Assembly: GCA_009703925.1 (NCBI GenBank)
Contig: WLFD01000007.1
Span: 1 to 35,392 of the forward strand
Direction of reading: 5' to 3'
From: Actinomycetota bacterium
Lineage (GTDB): Bacteria; Actinomycetota; Acidimicrobiia; Acidimicrobiales; Acidimicrobilacustridaceae
DNA length: 35,392 nt
Part shown: positions 16,106 to 23,458 of the stretch, one piece after another
How positions within the stretch are numbered: position 1 is the first letter of the stretch
Layout of the letters: each line of letters starts with the position of its first letter
Notes under the pieces: model-generated
Told to the model about the DNA's origin: nothing
Seen by the model: the letters and a program-made list of their open reading frames with translations, nothing else
Database searches by the model: none
Translations under genes and position numbers: made by a program

Positions 16106-16612
16106 TCAGGGCGCATCGAGTCGCGGCAGGACGAGGGCAACGCTGTCGGGGCAGACAGGACGTCCTTCGAGCCAGCTGCGCAATGATGCGATTGGAACCC
16201 ACGCCGCCTCGACCACTTCACCATCGTTGTAGGTGAAAGGGCCTTCGGAACGGGCGTGATAGATGCGGGAGATCTCGCGGACGTGTTCATCCTCGTAGCT
16301 GCCCTCACCGAGGTAACTGAGTTCGGTCGTGATGCCGATCTCCTCGGCCAACTCGCGCGCTGCTGCTGTCTCCCAGGCCTCGCCCGCGCCGACGACACCG
16401 CCGACCGCTATGTCCCACGAACTCGGCCAGAGGTCCTTCCAGTCCGCGCGGAGATGGACCAGCAACTCGTCGGCGTCGTTGACGACTGCGATGAAGACCG
16501 AGCGGTGCAGGAGATTCGAATCGCGCATCTCCGCCCGCGTTGTCACGCCGACAACAATTCCGTGTTCGTCGAGGAGATCGACCGATTCGGACTGCTCCCG
16601 GTCGCCGCTCAT
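16106..16612 (-). CDS. NUDIX hydrolase, YfcD/IPP-isomerase-like
   Basis: A 168-aa NUDIX protein. The NUDIX box is complete: GVVGAGEAWETAAARE followed by LAEEIGI, matching Gx5Ex7REUxEExGU. The N-terminal segment (DEHGIVVGVTTRAEMRDSN, then LLHRSVFIAVV) and the WPSSWDIAVGG run place it near the YfcD and isopentenyl-diphosphate-isomerase-like branch. The substrate is unknown; a nucleoside diphosphate or a prenyl/other diphosphate is possible. Its ATG overlaps the stop of the ferredoxin reductase gene (TGATG), so it is translationally coupled to that gene. A true IPP isomerase seems less likely, because I do not see a clear match to that enzyme's catalytic Cys/Glu pattern. Confidence 0.85.
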   Translation of the reverse strand: MSGDREQSESVDLLDEHGIVVGVTTRAEMRDSNLLHRSVFIAVVNDADELLVHLRADWKDLWPSSWDIAVGGVVGAGEAWETAAARELAEEIGITTELSYLGEGSYEDEHVREISRIYHARSEGPFTYNDGEVVEAAWVPIASLRSWLEGRPVCPDSVALVLPRLDAP

Positions 16613-17847
16613 CAGAGTTCGGCAGCCTTCGCACAGGCATCGTCGAAGCTGGAACCCGTTTCAAGGAGTCCCCGCAACTGGATCACGTGACGAGGCCGGT
16701 TCATGCCGAGCACGCCGACAAGACGCCCCTCGCGGCCGTAGAGCGTCACGAACCGGAATTCATCCGTGCTTCCGTGAACAACTGCGAAGTCGTCGGTTGG
16801 CGCCGGGCGACCGGCCAACTGGATCTTCCGATCGTATTGATCGCTCCAGAACCAAGGCACAGGATCGAAGATCGCTCCGGGTTCGCCACGCTTTTCGGCG
16901 AGAAGTCGGCGGGCGGCCGCTTCTCCGCCGGCGATGGCGTGTTCCCAGTGCTCGACCCGCAGCATCTCGCCGAATCGTTCGCTCGGGTACCGGGCGATGT
17001 CACCGGCGGCGACGACGCCGGGGGCCGCCAGAAGCGTGTTGTCGCAGACGACGCCGTTCTCGAGATCGAGACCCGATCCATCGAGCCACCCGGTGTTCAC
17101 CGAAACTCCGATGCCGACAACAACCACCTCGGCCGCAACTGTCGTCCCGTCGGTGAGCGCCACGCCGACCACTCGCTGCGACCCGTCGGATTCCGTCACC
17201 GTTTCGAGATGGTCGACGCCGGTTCCGAGCCGAAGATCGACGCCGTTCTCGACGTGGACACGGCCACACACGGCACCCATTTCCGCTCCGAGGATCCTCT
17301 CGAGAGGAACCGGCATGGCTTCGACCAGCGTCACCTCGAGCCCGCGCTTGCGGCAGGCCGACGCGACTTCCGACCCGATGAAACCGGCGCCGATCACGAC
17401 AACCCGTCCGGGCCCTGCTTCAAGATCGGACCGAAGTGCCATCGAATCGTCGAGGGTACGCACGACGTGGACGCCGGCGACACCGTCGGAGCCGGGAAGT
17501 CGACGTGCCGCCGCACCGGAAGCGATAACGAGACCGTCGAACGCGAGCGTCGCCTCGGTACCGTCGGAGGAGATCGTTTCAACGGTGCGATCCGCGAGCG
17601 AAAGACCCGTGGCCCGAACACCGAGACGCATGTCGAGACCGAGATCCTCGTTGGCGATCGCCAGGACTATCCGCTCGGGGTCCCATTCGCCCGAAAGGAT
17701 CTGCTTCGACAGCGGAGGACGGTCATATGGGCGATGGGAATCTCCGTCGAGTACGACGATCGGCCCGTCGTGGCCCTCGAGGCGCAGAGTCCGGGCCGCG
17801 TTCATCCCCGCAAGGGATGCACCGACGATGACGACTGGATTACTCAT
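16612..17847 (-). CDS. FAD-dependent ferredoxin reductase (NAD(P)H:rubredoxin/ferredoxin type)
   Basis: From ATG 17847 this flavoprotein is about 411 aa, the usual length for putidaredoxin/rhodocoxin reductase relatives. It carries VVIVGASLAGMNAARTL (FAD Rossmann), RPYDRPPLSKQIL, VVVIGAGFIGSEVASA (NAD(P)H Rossmann) and VVAAGDIARYP (second FAD motif), plus the C-terminal reductase domain with WFWSDQYDRKIQLAG. It passes electrons from NAD(P)H to a small ferredoxin, whose gene lies 36 bp upstream on the same strand. The ORF-track start is a TTG five codons earlier; ATG 17847 leads directly into the Rossmann strand and is preferred, though no Shine-Dalgarno sequence separates the two. The usual final partner, a cytochrome P450, is not in the window. 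Confidence 0.92.
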   Translation of the reverse strand: MSNPVVIVGASLAGMNAARTLRLEGHDGPIVVLDGDSHRPYDRPPLSKQILSGEWDPERIVLAIANEDLGLDMRLGVRATGLSLADRTVETISSDGTEATLAFDGLVIASGAAARRLPGSDGVAGVHVVRTLDDSMALRSDLEAGPGRVVVIGAGFIGSEVASACRKRGLEVTLVEAMPVPLERILGAEMGAVCGRVHVENGVDLRLGTGVDHLETVTESDGSQRVVGVALTDGTTVAAEVVVVGIGVSVNTGWLDGSGLDLENGVVCDNTLLAAPGVVAAGDIARYPSERFGEMLRVEHWEHAIAGGEAAARRLLAEKRGEPGAIFDPVPWFWSDQYDRKIQLAGRPAPTDDFAVVHGSTDEFRFVTLYGREGRLVGVLGMNRPRHVIQLRGLLETGSSFDDACAKAAEL

Positions 17848-17883
17848 GGATGATGCAGACAACTGACGCCCGGAGCGGGGCTG

Positions 17884-18078
17884 TCAGTCCTCGACGATGG
17901 AAATCGCCTGCTTCGGGCAACGCTGCACCGACTCTTCGAGCTTGGCCCGCATCGACTCCGGCGGGTTCTCGTCGAGCACATAGAGGAAATCGTCATCGCG
18001 CACCTCGAAGATCTCCGGTGCGATGCCCATGCAGACGGCATTGCTCTCACACAAGTCGAAGTCGACAACTACTCGCAT
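17884..18078 (-). CDS. [3Fe-4S]-type ferredoxin (64 aa)
   Basis: The real gene is the last 64 codons of a longer ORF, starting MRVVVDFDLCESNAVC. Three cluster cysteines are visible: Cys10, Cys16 and Cys54 (RCPKQA), spaced C-x-x-Asn-x-x-C...CP. The position that is a cysteine in [4Fe-4S] proteins is Asn13, as in the CxxXxxC(n)CP ferredoxins of mycobacteria that serve cytochromes P450. The GIAPEIFEV segment and acidic surface also fit. ATG 18078 has GAGAAGGGG as Shine-Dalgarno, about six bases upstream. It is the first gene of a minus-strand run with the ferredoxin reductase, NUDIX and YhhN genes. It would be a cytoplasmic one-electron carrier for a monooxygenase encoded elsewhere. Confidence 0.92.
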   Translation of the reverse strand: MRVVVDFDLCESNAVCMGIAPEIFEVRDDDFLYVLDENPPESMRAKLEESVQRCPKQAISIVED

Positions 18079-18208
18079 ATCGGTCCCCTTCTCGGTTTCG
18101 GCCGCTGGCCACAGGGAGACAATCATGCCCCATCCCCGACCATCGCGCCGAACGTGGCGACGGCGCCGCGGGATGACGGCAGGGTCGACCGCGTGGCAGA
18201 TTGGAGCC

Positions 18209-19438
18209 ATGACTCCGATTGCTCCCCTCGCCGGGGTACGAATCATCGAGGCCTCGATGCTCGGACCCGCTGCCATCACCACCAATCTCGTCGATCTCGG
18301 CGCCGATGTGATCAAGGTCGAACCACCCGGCGGCGACTACGGGCGCCAGATGACCTGGCCCATCATCGAGGAAACCTCCCTGCTGTTCCTGCACGCCAAC
18401 CGGGGCAAGAGGAGCATCGTTCTCGATCTCCGCACCGACGAGGGCGTCGAAGCCTTCAAGGAACTCGTCGCCGACGCCGATTGTGTTGTCGAAGCGATGC
18501 GACCCGGAGCACTGGCCCGACGCGGGCTCGGCTTCGAGGACCTCCGCAAGATCAACCCGAAGATCGTCTTCATGACGATCAGCGGCTACGGAATGACAGG
18601 GCCCTACCGCGACCTGCCCAGCCACGGAATCGCCTACGACACGTGGGCCGGCATCGTGCCCCCCGCCTACGACGAAGAGGGTTACTGCTACATCCCCGAG
18701 CACGTCTCGGTCGGCATCAACGCCGGGCCTCTTTTCGGTGCCGTCGGCATCCTCGCCGGCATCCTCCACGCCCGTGCCACCGGCGAAGGTTGCCAGATGG
18801 AAGTCGCGCAGTCCGATGCCGCAGCCGCCGTCGACTGGCTCCGCAGCGAGACCTACCGCGCCTACGAGCGTCCCGAGTCGGAGGTCACCGGAAACGCCGC
18901 TGACGACTTCGAGCGTCGACTTCCAGGCACGGCCGGCATGAAGGAGGGCGTTCGATACCAGATGTACGAGACCTCCGATGGCCACATCCTGTTCATGGCC
19001 TCCGAGCAGGAGTTCTGGAAGAACTTCTGCAACGGCATCGACCGCGCCGATCTGTTCGAGAAATTCCCTGGGACCAAGTACGCGAGCCACGCCCGTGGCA
19101 ACCGCGAGCTGCTCGACGAGCTGACCGTCATCTTCAAGAGCAAGACGTCGGTCGAATGGATGGCGTTCGGCGGCGAGTTCAACACTCCGCTCGCCCCGGT
19201 CAACACGCCGCAGACCCTCGCGAACGATCCGCAGTTCCTCGATCGCATGCCATGGCTTCCCAAAGAAACCCACGGAGCCGACATGCTTCCCATCCCCGTG
19301 AAGATCGTCAACCGGGAACTTGCTGATCCGGGCATGGCTCCGACCCCGGGACAACACAGTGACGAGATCCTCGGCGAGCTCCTTGGATACGACAGCGCCC
19401 GCATCGCTGCACTGCGCGAGAAGGGCGTCCTCGGCTGA
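18209..19438 (+). CDS. CaiB/BaiF family (class III) CoA-transferase
   Basis: The product from ATG 18209 is 409 aa, the normal length for class III CoA-transferases, which move CoA between carboxylic acids. The family start APLAGVRIIEASMLGPAA, followed by DLGADVIKVEPPGGDYGR, HANRGKRSIVLDLRTDEG and FMTISGYGMTGPYRDLPSHG, is clear. The catalytic Asp is expected shortly after this block (IAYDTWAGI is the likely site). The start is chosen because the first 62 residues of the ORF-track version are arginine-rich antisense of the ferredoxin gene. GGAG lies two bases before ATG, and a CAGATT hexamer (a weak -10) lies six bases before it. It is divergent from the ferredoxin operon across 130 bp. The substrate acid is unknown. 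Confidence 0.93.
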   Translation: MTPIAPLAGVRIIEASMLGPAAITTNLVDLGADVIKVEPPGGDYGRQMTWPIIEETSLLFLHANRGKRSIVLDLRTDEGVEAFKELVADADCVVEAMRPGALARRGLGFEDLRKINPKIVFMTISGYGMTGPYRDLPSHGIAYDTWAGIVPPAYDEEGYCYIPEHVSVGINAGPLFGAVGILAGILHARATGEGCQMEVAQSDAAAAVDWLRSETYRAYERPESEVTGNAADDFERRLPGTAGMKEGVRYQMYETSDGHILFMASEQEFWKNFCNGIDRADLFEKFPGTKYASHARGNRELLDELTVIFKSKTSVEWMAFGGEFNTPLAPVNTPQTLANDPQFLDRMPWLPKETHGADMLPIPVKIVNRELADPGMAPTPGQHSDEILGELLGYDSARIAALREKGVLG

Positions 19439-19521
19439 GTCCCGCCGGCGATCTCGGGCCGCCATCGGCCTACGAATCTCCCGATGCGCTCGCGCAGCGG
19501 CGTATCTCGCCGCTGCGCATC

Positions 19522-20520
19522 GTGGGAAGACTGCTGTTCCTCGCCATCGCGGCCTTCGCCCTCTACGGCCTCGCCCCCCAGTTGCTCGACATGTGGGATG
19601 CCGTGCCGCGCCTGCGCAGGGTGAGCGCATTCTGGTTCGGCGTCATGCTCGTCCTCGAGGCCGGCTCCTACGCCTGCACCTGGGCGTTGACCAGAGTCGC
19701 CCTTCCACAGGTCTCGTGGTTCGTGGCCGGTACATCGCAGCTGGTGTCGAACGCCGTCTCGAAAACCGTTCCCGGCGGAGCGGCAGTCGGCGCGGCGACC
19801 GGGTTTCGGATGCTCTCGGTCTCGGGAGTCGAGAAGGGATCGGCCGGCGCCGCCCTCACCGCCAACGCCATCATCTCCAACGGCGTTCTCTTCTGTCTCC
19901 CGATGGTCGCACTTCTTCTATCGATCGTCGGCGCCCCCGTACCCAACGGCCTCGACCGCGTTGCATGGGGTGGGGCCATCCTGTTCATCCTGCTGTTCGG
20001 TCTCGGTTTCATCCTCGTGCGTTACGACCGACCGATCCGCATCTTCGGACGATTCATCGAGCGCACGTTCGGAGCGATCTATCACCGCATACATCGAGCC
20101 GATCCCCCGACCGCCGACAGCATCATGCACCAGCGCGACGAGATGGTCGGCGGTCTAGGTGCGCGTTGGAAACGAGCTCTCGCCGCCTCGGTCGGGAACT
20201 GGCTCCTCGACTATTTCGCACTCGTCGCCGCCCTCATGGCGGTGGGCGTCCGTCCGCGGTTCAGCCTCGTCCTTCTTGCGTACGGTGCCGCTGCCCTCCT
20301 CGGCATGATTCCGCTCACTCCGGGTGGCATCGGTTTCGTCGAAGCCGGGCTCACCGCGATGCTCGTGATCGCGGGCGTTCCCGGCGAGGATGCCCTCCTC
20401 GCGACACTCGCCTACCGGGTCGTTTCCTATTGGCTCCCCCTACCCGCCGGACTGGTCGCCCATCTCCTGTTCCGACGTCGCTACGGCACCGCCTACGCCG
20501 CGTTGGCAACCGGGGGCTGA
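19522..20520 (+). CDS. Lysylphosphatidylglycerol-synthase-TM-like (UPF0104) membrane protein
   Basis: This protein has at least 332 aa with about eight transmembrane helices. It resembles the flippase-like membrane domain of MprF (LPG_synthase_TM/UPF0104), without the aminoacyl-transferase domain. Family marks are the polar loop SNAVSKTVPGGAAVGAATGFRM in the middle and the C-terminal MIPLTPGGIGFVEAGLTAML. Such proteins are thought to move or present lipids, but the role of stand-alone members is unknown. GTG 19522 is the first conventional start, yet 27 codons with clear coding bias precede it back to the stop of the CoA-transferase; a CTG overlapping that TGA may be the true start (see findings). 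It is co-directional with the CoA-transferase. Confidence 0.82.
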   Translation: MGRLLFLAIAAFALYGLAPQLLDMWDAVPRLRRVSAFWFGVMLVLEAGSYACTWALTRVALPQVSWFVAGTSQLVSNAVSKTVPGGAAVGAATGFRMLSVSGVEKGSAGAALTANAIISNGVLFCLPMVALLLSIVGAPVPNGLDRVAWGGAILFILLFGLGFILVRYDRPIRIFGRFIERTFGAIYHRIHRADPPTADSIMHQRDEMVGGLGARWKRALAASVGNWLLDYFALVAALMAVGVRPRFSLVLLAYGAAALLGMIPLTPGGIGFVEAGLTAMLVIAGVPGEDALLATLAYRVVSYWLPLPAGLVAHLLFRRRYGTAYAALATGG

Positions 20521-20575
20521 TCCATGTCCTAGATTCGCTTCTCGAAAGCGAACAAGACAAAGGGGCATCAGGGTC

Positions 20576-21436
20576 ATGGGTTTTCCGAGTGACATCAAGG
20601 TCATCGAGACATTTGTCGGCATGCCGAGCCGGAATCGCAAAGAGGTCTACAAGTTCCTCGCCCCCCATCTGCGCGATGACGAGTCCAAGGGCTTCCGCTT
20701 CCCGGCGCAGTACATGTTCAAGGACGTTCCGCCCGACACCGATGAAGGCGTCGATCCCGTCGCACTTCTTGTCGACAACCTCGACCGACACAACATCGAG
20801 ACGGCGATGCTCGGGTACAACCCCGACAACCCCGACTGCCTCCGTGCGCTGACCGAACATCCCGATCGTTTCATCACCTGTCTCGAATTCGATCCGAACG
20901 ACGTGATGGTTGCGATCAACCGCATTCGCAGGATCCATTCCGAAATCGGGCTCAAGGCCGTGAGCACCTTCCCGGCCGGATACCGCGTTCCGCTCAACGA
21001 CAAGAAGATGTACCCGTTCTACGCCCTGTGCGTTGAACTCGGCCTTCCGATCTTCGTCTGTGTCGGTATCCCCGGCCCGCGCGTTCCGTTCGCCCCCCAG
21101 CACGTCGAGCTCATCGACGAGGTCATGTACGACTTCCCCGAGCTCACCTTCGTCATGCGTCACGGCGCAGAACCGTGGACCGAACTCGCGATGAAGCTCA
21201 TGCTGAAGTGGCCGAACCTCTACTACTCGACGTCGGCATTCGCCCCGAAGCACTACCCGAAGAACATCATCGACTACGCGAACTCGCGCGGCTCGGACAA
21301 GATCATGTACGCCGGGTACTTCCCCGCCGGGCTCAGCTACGACCGGATCTTCGAAGAACTGCAGCAAGTCCCGTTCAAGGACGAGGTGTGGCCGAAGTTC
21401 CTCCGCGAGAACGCCAAGCGGGTCCTCGGGCTCTAG
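20576..21436 (+). CDS. Amidohydrolase-2-like protein lacking the usual metal ligands
   Basis: A 286-aa protein with the TIM-barrel pattern of the COG2159 (ACMSD-like) amidohydrolases. Family features are visible: a strand-1 start IKVIETFVGMP, GYNPDNPDCLRALTEHPDRF, the GLKAVSTFPAGY strand, FVMRHGAEPWTELA, and the terminal ENAKRVLGL. The expected metal ligands are mostly missing: strand 1 has no HxH, the second His site reads PIFVCVGIPGP rather than an IHTG-like sequence, and the SDYP-like Asp site reads MYAGYFPAGL. It may be a metal-independent hydrolase/decarboxylase or a binding protein. ATG 20576 is preceded by AAAGGGG at about 11 bases and by a TAGATT box at 20530-20535. A strong hairpin follows its stop. 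Confidence 0.82.
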   Translation: MGFPSDIKVIETFVGMPSRNRKEVYKFLAPHLRDDESKGFRFPAQYMFKDVPPDTDEGVDPVALLVDNLDRHNIETAMLGYNPDNPDCLRALTEHPDRFITCLEFDPNDVMVAINRIRRIHSEIGLKAVSTFPAGYRVPLNDKKMYPFYALCVELGLPIFVCVGIPGPRVPFAPQHVELIDEVMYDFPELTFVMRHGAEPWTELAMKLMLKWPNLYYSTSAFAPKHYPKNIIDYANSRGSDKIMYAGYFPAGLSYDRIFEELQQVPFKDEVWPKFLRENAKRVLGL

Positions 21437-21445
21437 GGATCAGTC

Positions 21446-21490
21446 GGATCCTCGATGTGCACCCCGACTCTGGGTTCACATCGAGGATCC
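21446..21490. terminator. Long inverted repeat between convergent genes
   Basis: GGATCCTCGATGTG (21446-21459) pairs perfectly with CACATCGAGGATCC (21477-21490). Inside it, after one mismatch, ACCC pairs with GGGT around a seven-base loop. It lies between the stops of the amidohydrolase-like gene and the acyl-CoA dehydrogenase gene, so it probably ends both transcripts. No T-run follows on either side, so it is not a classical rho-independent terminator. Confidence 0.75.
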
Positions 21491-21496
21491 ACAGTT

Positions 21497-22729
21497 TCAA
21501 CCCTTCAGGATTTCCTTCCAGGGAAGATCCTTGTCGGGGGATGCGTCGCGGGGCAGCCCCAGAGCGCGTTCCGCAATCATGTTCTTGTGGACTTCGCTCG
21601 TGCCGCCACCGATGCGGGAACCGAACTGGCCCATGATCGCCTGCTGCCAGAACCCGGACTCGGGTGCGTCGGCGCGGTCGAGCATTCCGGCGGCGCCCTC
21701 GATCTCCATGGCGAGGTCGTATTTGCGTTCGGCCGATTGCACCATGAAGTTCTTCATGACCGACGGATCCGGAGGATTGCCGCGTCCGTTCAGGATGAAC
21801 GACTGCATACGCAGACCCATCAACTGGAGCATGCGTTCGCGTGCATAGATGTCGGCCAGGCGTTCGCGGATGACGGTCTCGTCGGTGCGGCCGAACTCGC
21901 GGGCAGTGGCGAGAAGCGCATCGAACGACGACGCACCACCCTGTCCGGAACCGATCATGCCCGCTTCACTCGTGAGAACCGTGCGGGTCACCGACCAGCC
22001 GCTGTTGATCTCGCCGACAACGTTCTCCACGGGGATCACGACATCGTTGAAGAACACCTCGTTGAAATGTGATTGTCCCGTCGACTGGCGCAACGGTCGC
22101 ACCTCGATGCCCGGTGTGCGCATGTCGACCAGGAAGAACGTGACGCCACGATGCTTGGGAGCATCGGGATCGGTCCGTGCGATGAGGATGCCCCAGTCGG
22201 CGTGCTGTGCTTCGGAGTTCCACACCTTCTGACCGTTCACGATGAAGCTGTCGCCGTCGCGGACGGCACGGGTTCCGAGGGCGGCCAGATCGGAGCCGGC
22301 ACCCGGCTCACTGAAGAGTTGGCACCACTTCTCTTCGCCACTCAGGAGCTTGGGAAGGAATCGCTTCTGCTGTTCGGCGTTTCCGTGACGCATGATCGGC
22401 GGACCGACCAGCGACTGTGCCGCACCGCCGAAGCCCGCGGTCGCATCGAACTTCGACGCCTCCTGCCCGAAGATGATCGCCACCGAAGCCGAGTCGCCGC
22501 GTCCGCCGAATTCCTTCGGCCAGGTGATGCCGGCCCATCCGTTGTCGTAGAGCACCTTCTGCCATGCGTGACAACGATCGAGATAGGCGACGGCGGCCTC
22601 CTCGGAATCGTCGACCGGCCCGCGGGACCAATCGGCATCCGTTCCGGTCTTGAGCGCGGCATTCGCCTCGAGGAACGATCGGATCTCGGTCCTGAGGGCG
22701 GCTTCTTCTGGGCTCTCGTCAAAGTTCAC
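21497..22729 (-). CDS. Acyl-CoA dehydrogenase (FadE-like)
   Basis: From GTG 22729 the protein is 410 aa, as expected for FAD-dependent acyl-CoA dehydrogenases that form 2-enoyl-CoAs. The signature CQLFSEPGAGSDLA (about residues 136-149), GQKVWNSEAQHADWGILIART, and the C-terminal IGGGTSEVHKNMIAERALGL are typical. The catalytic Glu of medium-chain enzymes (IYEGT) is a Gly here. Glu255 in VLTSEAGMIG may instead be the base, as at the long-chain/isovaleryl position. The ORF-track start 126 codons upstream is rejected because it crosses the divergent lipoprotein gene. TAAAGT lies eight bases before GTG. It probably belongs to the acyl-CoA/isoprenoid catabolism theme of the window. Confidence 0.94.
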   Translation of the reverse strand: MNFDESPEEAALRTEIRSFLEANAALKTGTDADWSRGPVDDSEEAAVAYLDRCHAWQKVLYDNGWAGITWPKEFGGRGDSASVAIIFGQEASKFDATAGFGGAAQSLVGPPIMRHGNAEQQKRFLPKLLSGEEKWCQLFSEPGAGSDLAALGTRAVRDGDSFIVNGQKVWNSEAQHADWGILIARTDPDAPKHRGVTFFLVDMRTPGIEVRPLRQSTGQSHFNEVFFNDVVIPVENVVGEINSGWSVTRTVLTSEAGMIGSGQGGASSFDALLATAREFGRTDETVIRERLADIYARERMLQLMGLRMQSFILNGRGNPPDPSVMKNFMVQSAERKYDLAMEIEGAAGMLDRADAPESGFWQQAIMGQFGSRIGGGTSEVHKNMIAERALGLPRDASPDKDLPWKEILKG

Positions 22730-22737
22730 AATCGGTG

Positions 22738-22743
22738 ACTTTA
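22738..22743 (-). promoter_or_regulatory. -10 box TAAAGT of the acyl-CoA dehydrogenase gene
   Basis: TAAAGT on the minus strand is eight bases before the GTG at 22729, with no Shine-Dalgarno sequence in between. Confidence 0.4.
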
Positions 22744-22821
22744 GATGGGAGGAACCCCACCGGGGGAACCCGCCACCGGATCCCGAACCACCGGTGCGGG
22801 CGGGCTCGCCCGGTCGCCCCG

Positions 22822-22827
22822 TAGTCT
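22822..22827 (+). promoter_or_regulatory. -10 box TAGTCT, leaderless start of the lipoprotein gene
   Basis: TAGTCT is followed by seven bases and then ATG 22835. No Shine-Dalgarno sequence is visible. It shares the 105-bp divergent region with the acyl-CoA dehydrogenase promoter. Confidence 0.5.
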
Positions 22828-22834
22828 CGTTGCG

Positions 22835-23452
22835 ATGAGCACCAACCGGAACCCGGGAACGAGGCTGGGCGGCATCGTCTTGACGGCAGTGCTCGCCGCG
22901 CTTTCGGTCGGCTGCGGCGGCGGCGCCGACCAGTCGGTCGGGACCGACACCACGACAACCACGGTCGTTTCGGTTCCCGCTCTCGACTATCCCCACTACT
23001 CGGATCCCGGTTTGCCGATCTCCATCGGATTGAGCCGCCGATTCGCCGTCGTACTTCCGTCCGACCCCGCATCCGGCTGGCACTGGACCAGCGAACCGGT
23101 CGATCAAGCCCTGCTCGCTCCGCTGGGATCGGAGTTCCGCGACGATCCGGACCTGCTTGCGTCGATTCCGCCACCGACGACAACGACCACGACGGTGTCC
23201 CCGTTTGCATCGGGTCCTTTCGGCACGTCCACCACCGTCTCTGCCGAGCCGGCCGTCGAAGGAACCATGCCAGCCCCGCTCGTACAGGTGATCTCGTTCG
23301 CGGCGCGGGGCCTCGGTTCGACAACCGTGAGTTTTCGATACAACCGCATCGGATCCGCCGACGGGGATTCCGCCATGACCGCAACCTTCACCGTGACAAT
23401 CGTTCCAGACACGATGCTCCCGGGAACCTCCGTTCCCGTTCCGCTTCCCTGA
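22835..23452 (+). CDS. Lipoprotein with chagasin-like (inhibitor I42) domain
   Basis: The 205-aa product has a signal peptide (residues 1-26) with a lipobox-like LSVGC, so Cys27 should be lipidated. A Thr-rich linker follows. The rest resembles chagasin-type inhibitors of papain-like cysteine proteases: SDPASGWHWTSEP stands where chagasin has the NPTTGY loop, and VQVISFAARGLGSTTVSFRYNR matches the strand pair that ends in the RPW loop. Between these blocks sits a Pro/Thr/Ser-rich insertion (PPPTTTTTTVSPFASGPFGT). Inhibitor function is inferred; the key loops are only partly conserved (GW for GY, RYNR for the RPW turn). Its stop is 6 bp from the stop of the convergent DUF983 gene. Confidence 0.72.
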   Translation: MSTNRNPGTRLGGIVLTAVLAALSVGCGGGADQSVGTDTTTTTVVSVPALDYPHYSDPGLPISIGLSRRFAVVLPSDPASGWHWTSEPVDQALLAPLGSEFRDDPDLLASIPPPTTTTTTVSPFASGPFGTSTTVSAEPAVEGTMPAPLVQVISFAARGLGSTTVSFRYNRIGSADGDSAMTATFTVTIVPDTMLPGTSVPVPLP

Positions 23453-23458
23453 CGGGAC

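Noticed and set aside
16106-16612. True isopentenyl-diphosphate isomerase (Idi)
   Set aside because: The NUDIX box is canonical, but I cannot see a clear match to the Idi catalytic Cys/Glu pattern. YfcD-like NUDIX is the safer label.
18047-19630. 527-aa minus-strand ORF
   Set aside because: It lies opposite the CoA-transferase gene and crosses the ferredoxin gene. No domain is visible.
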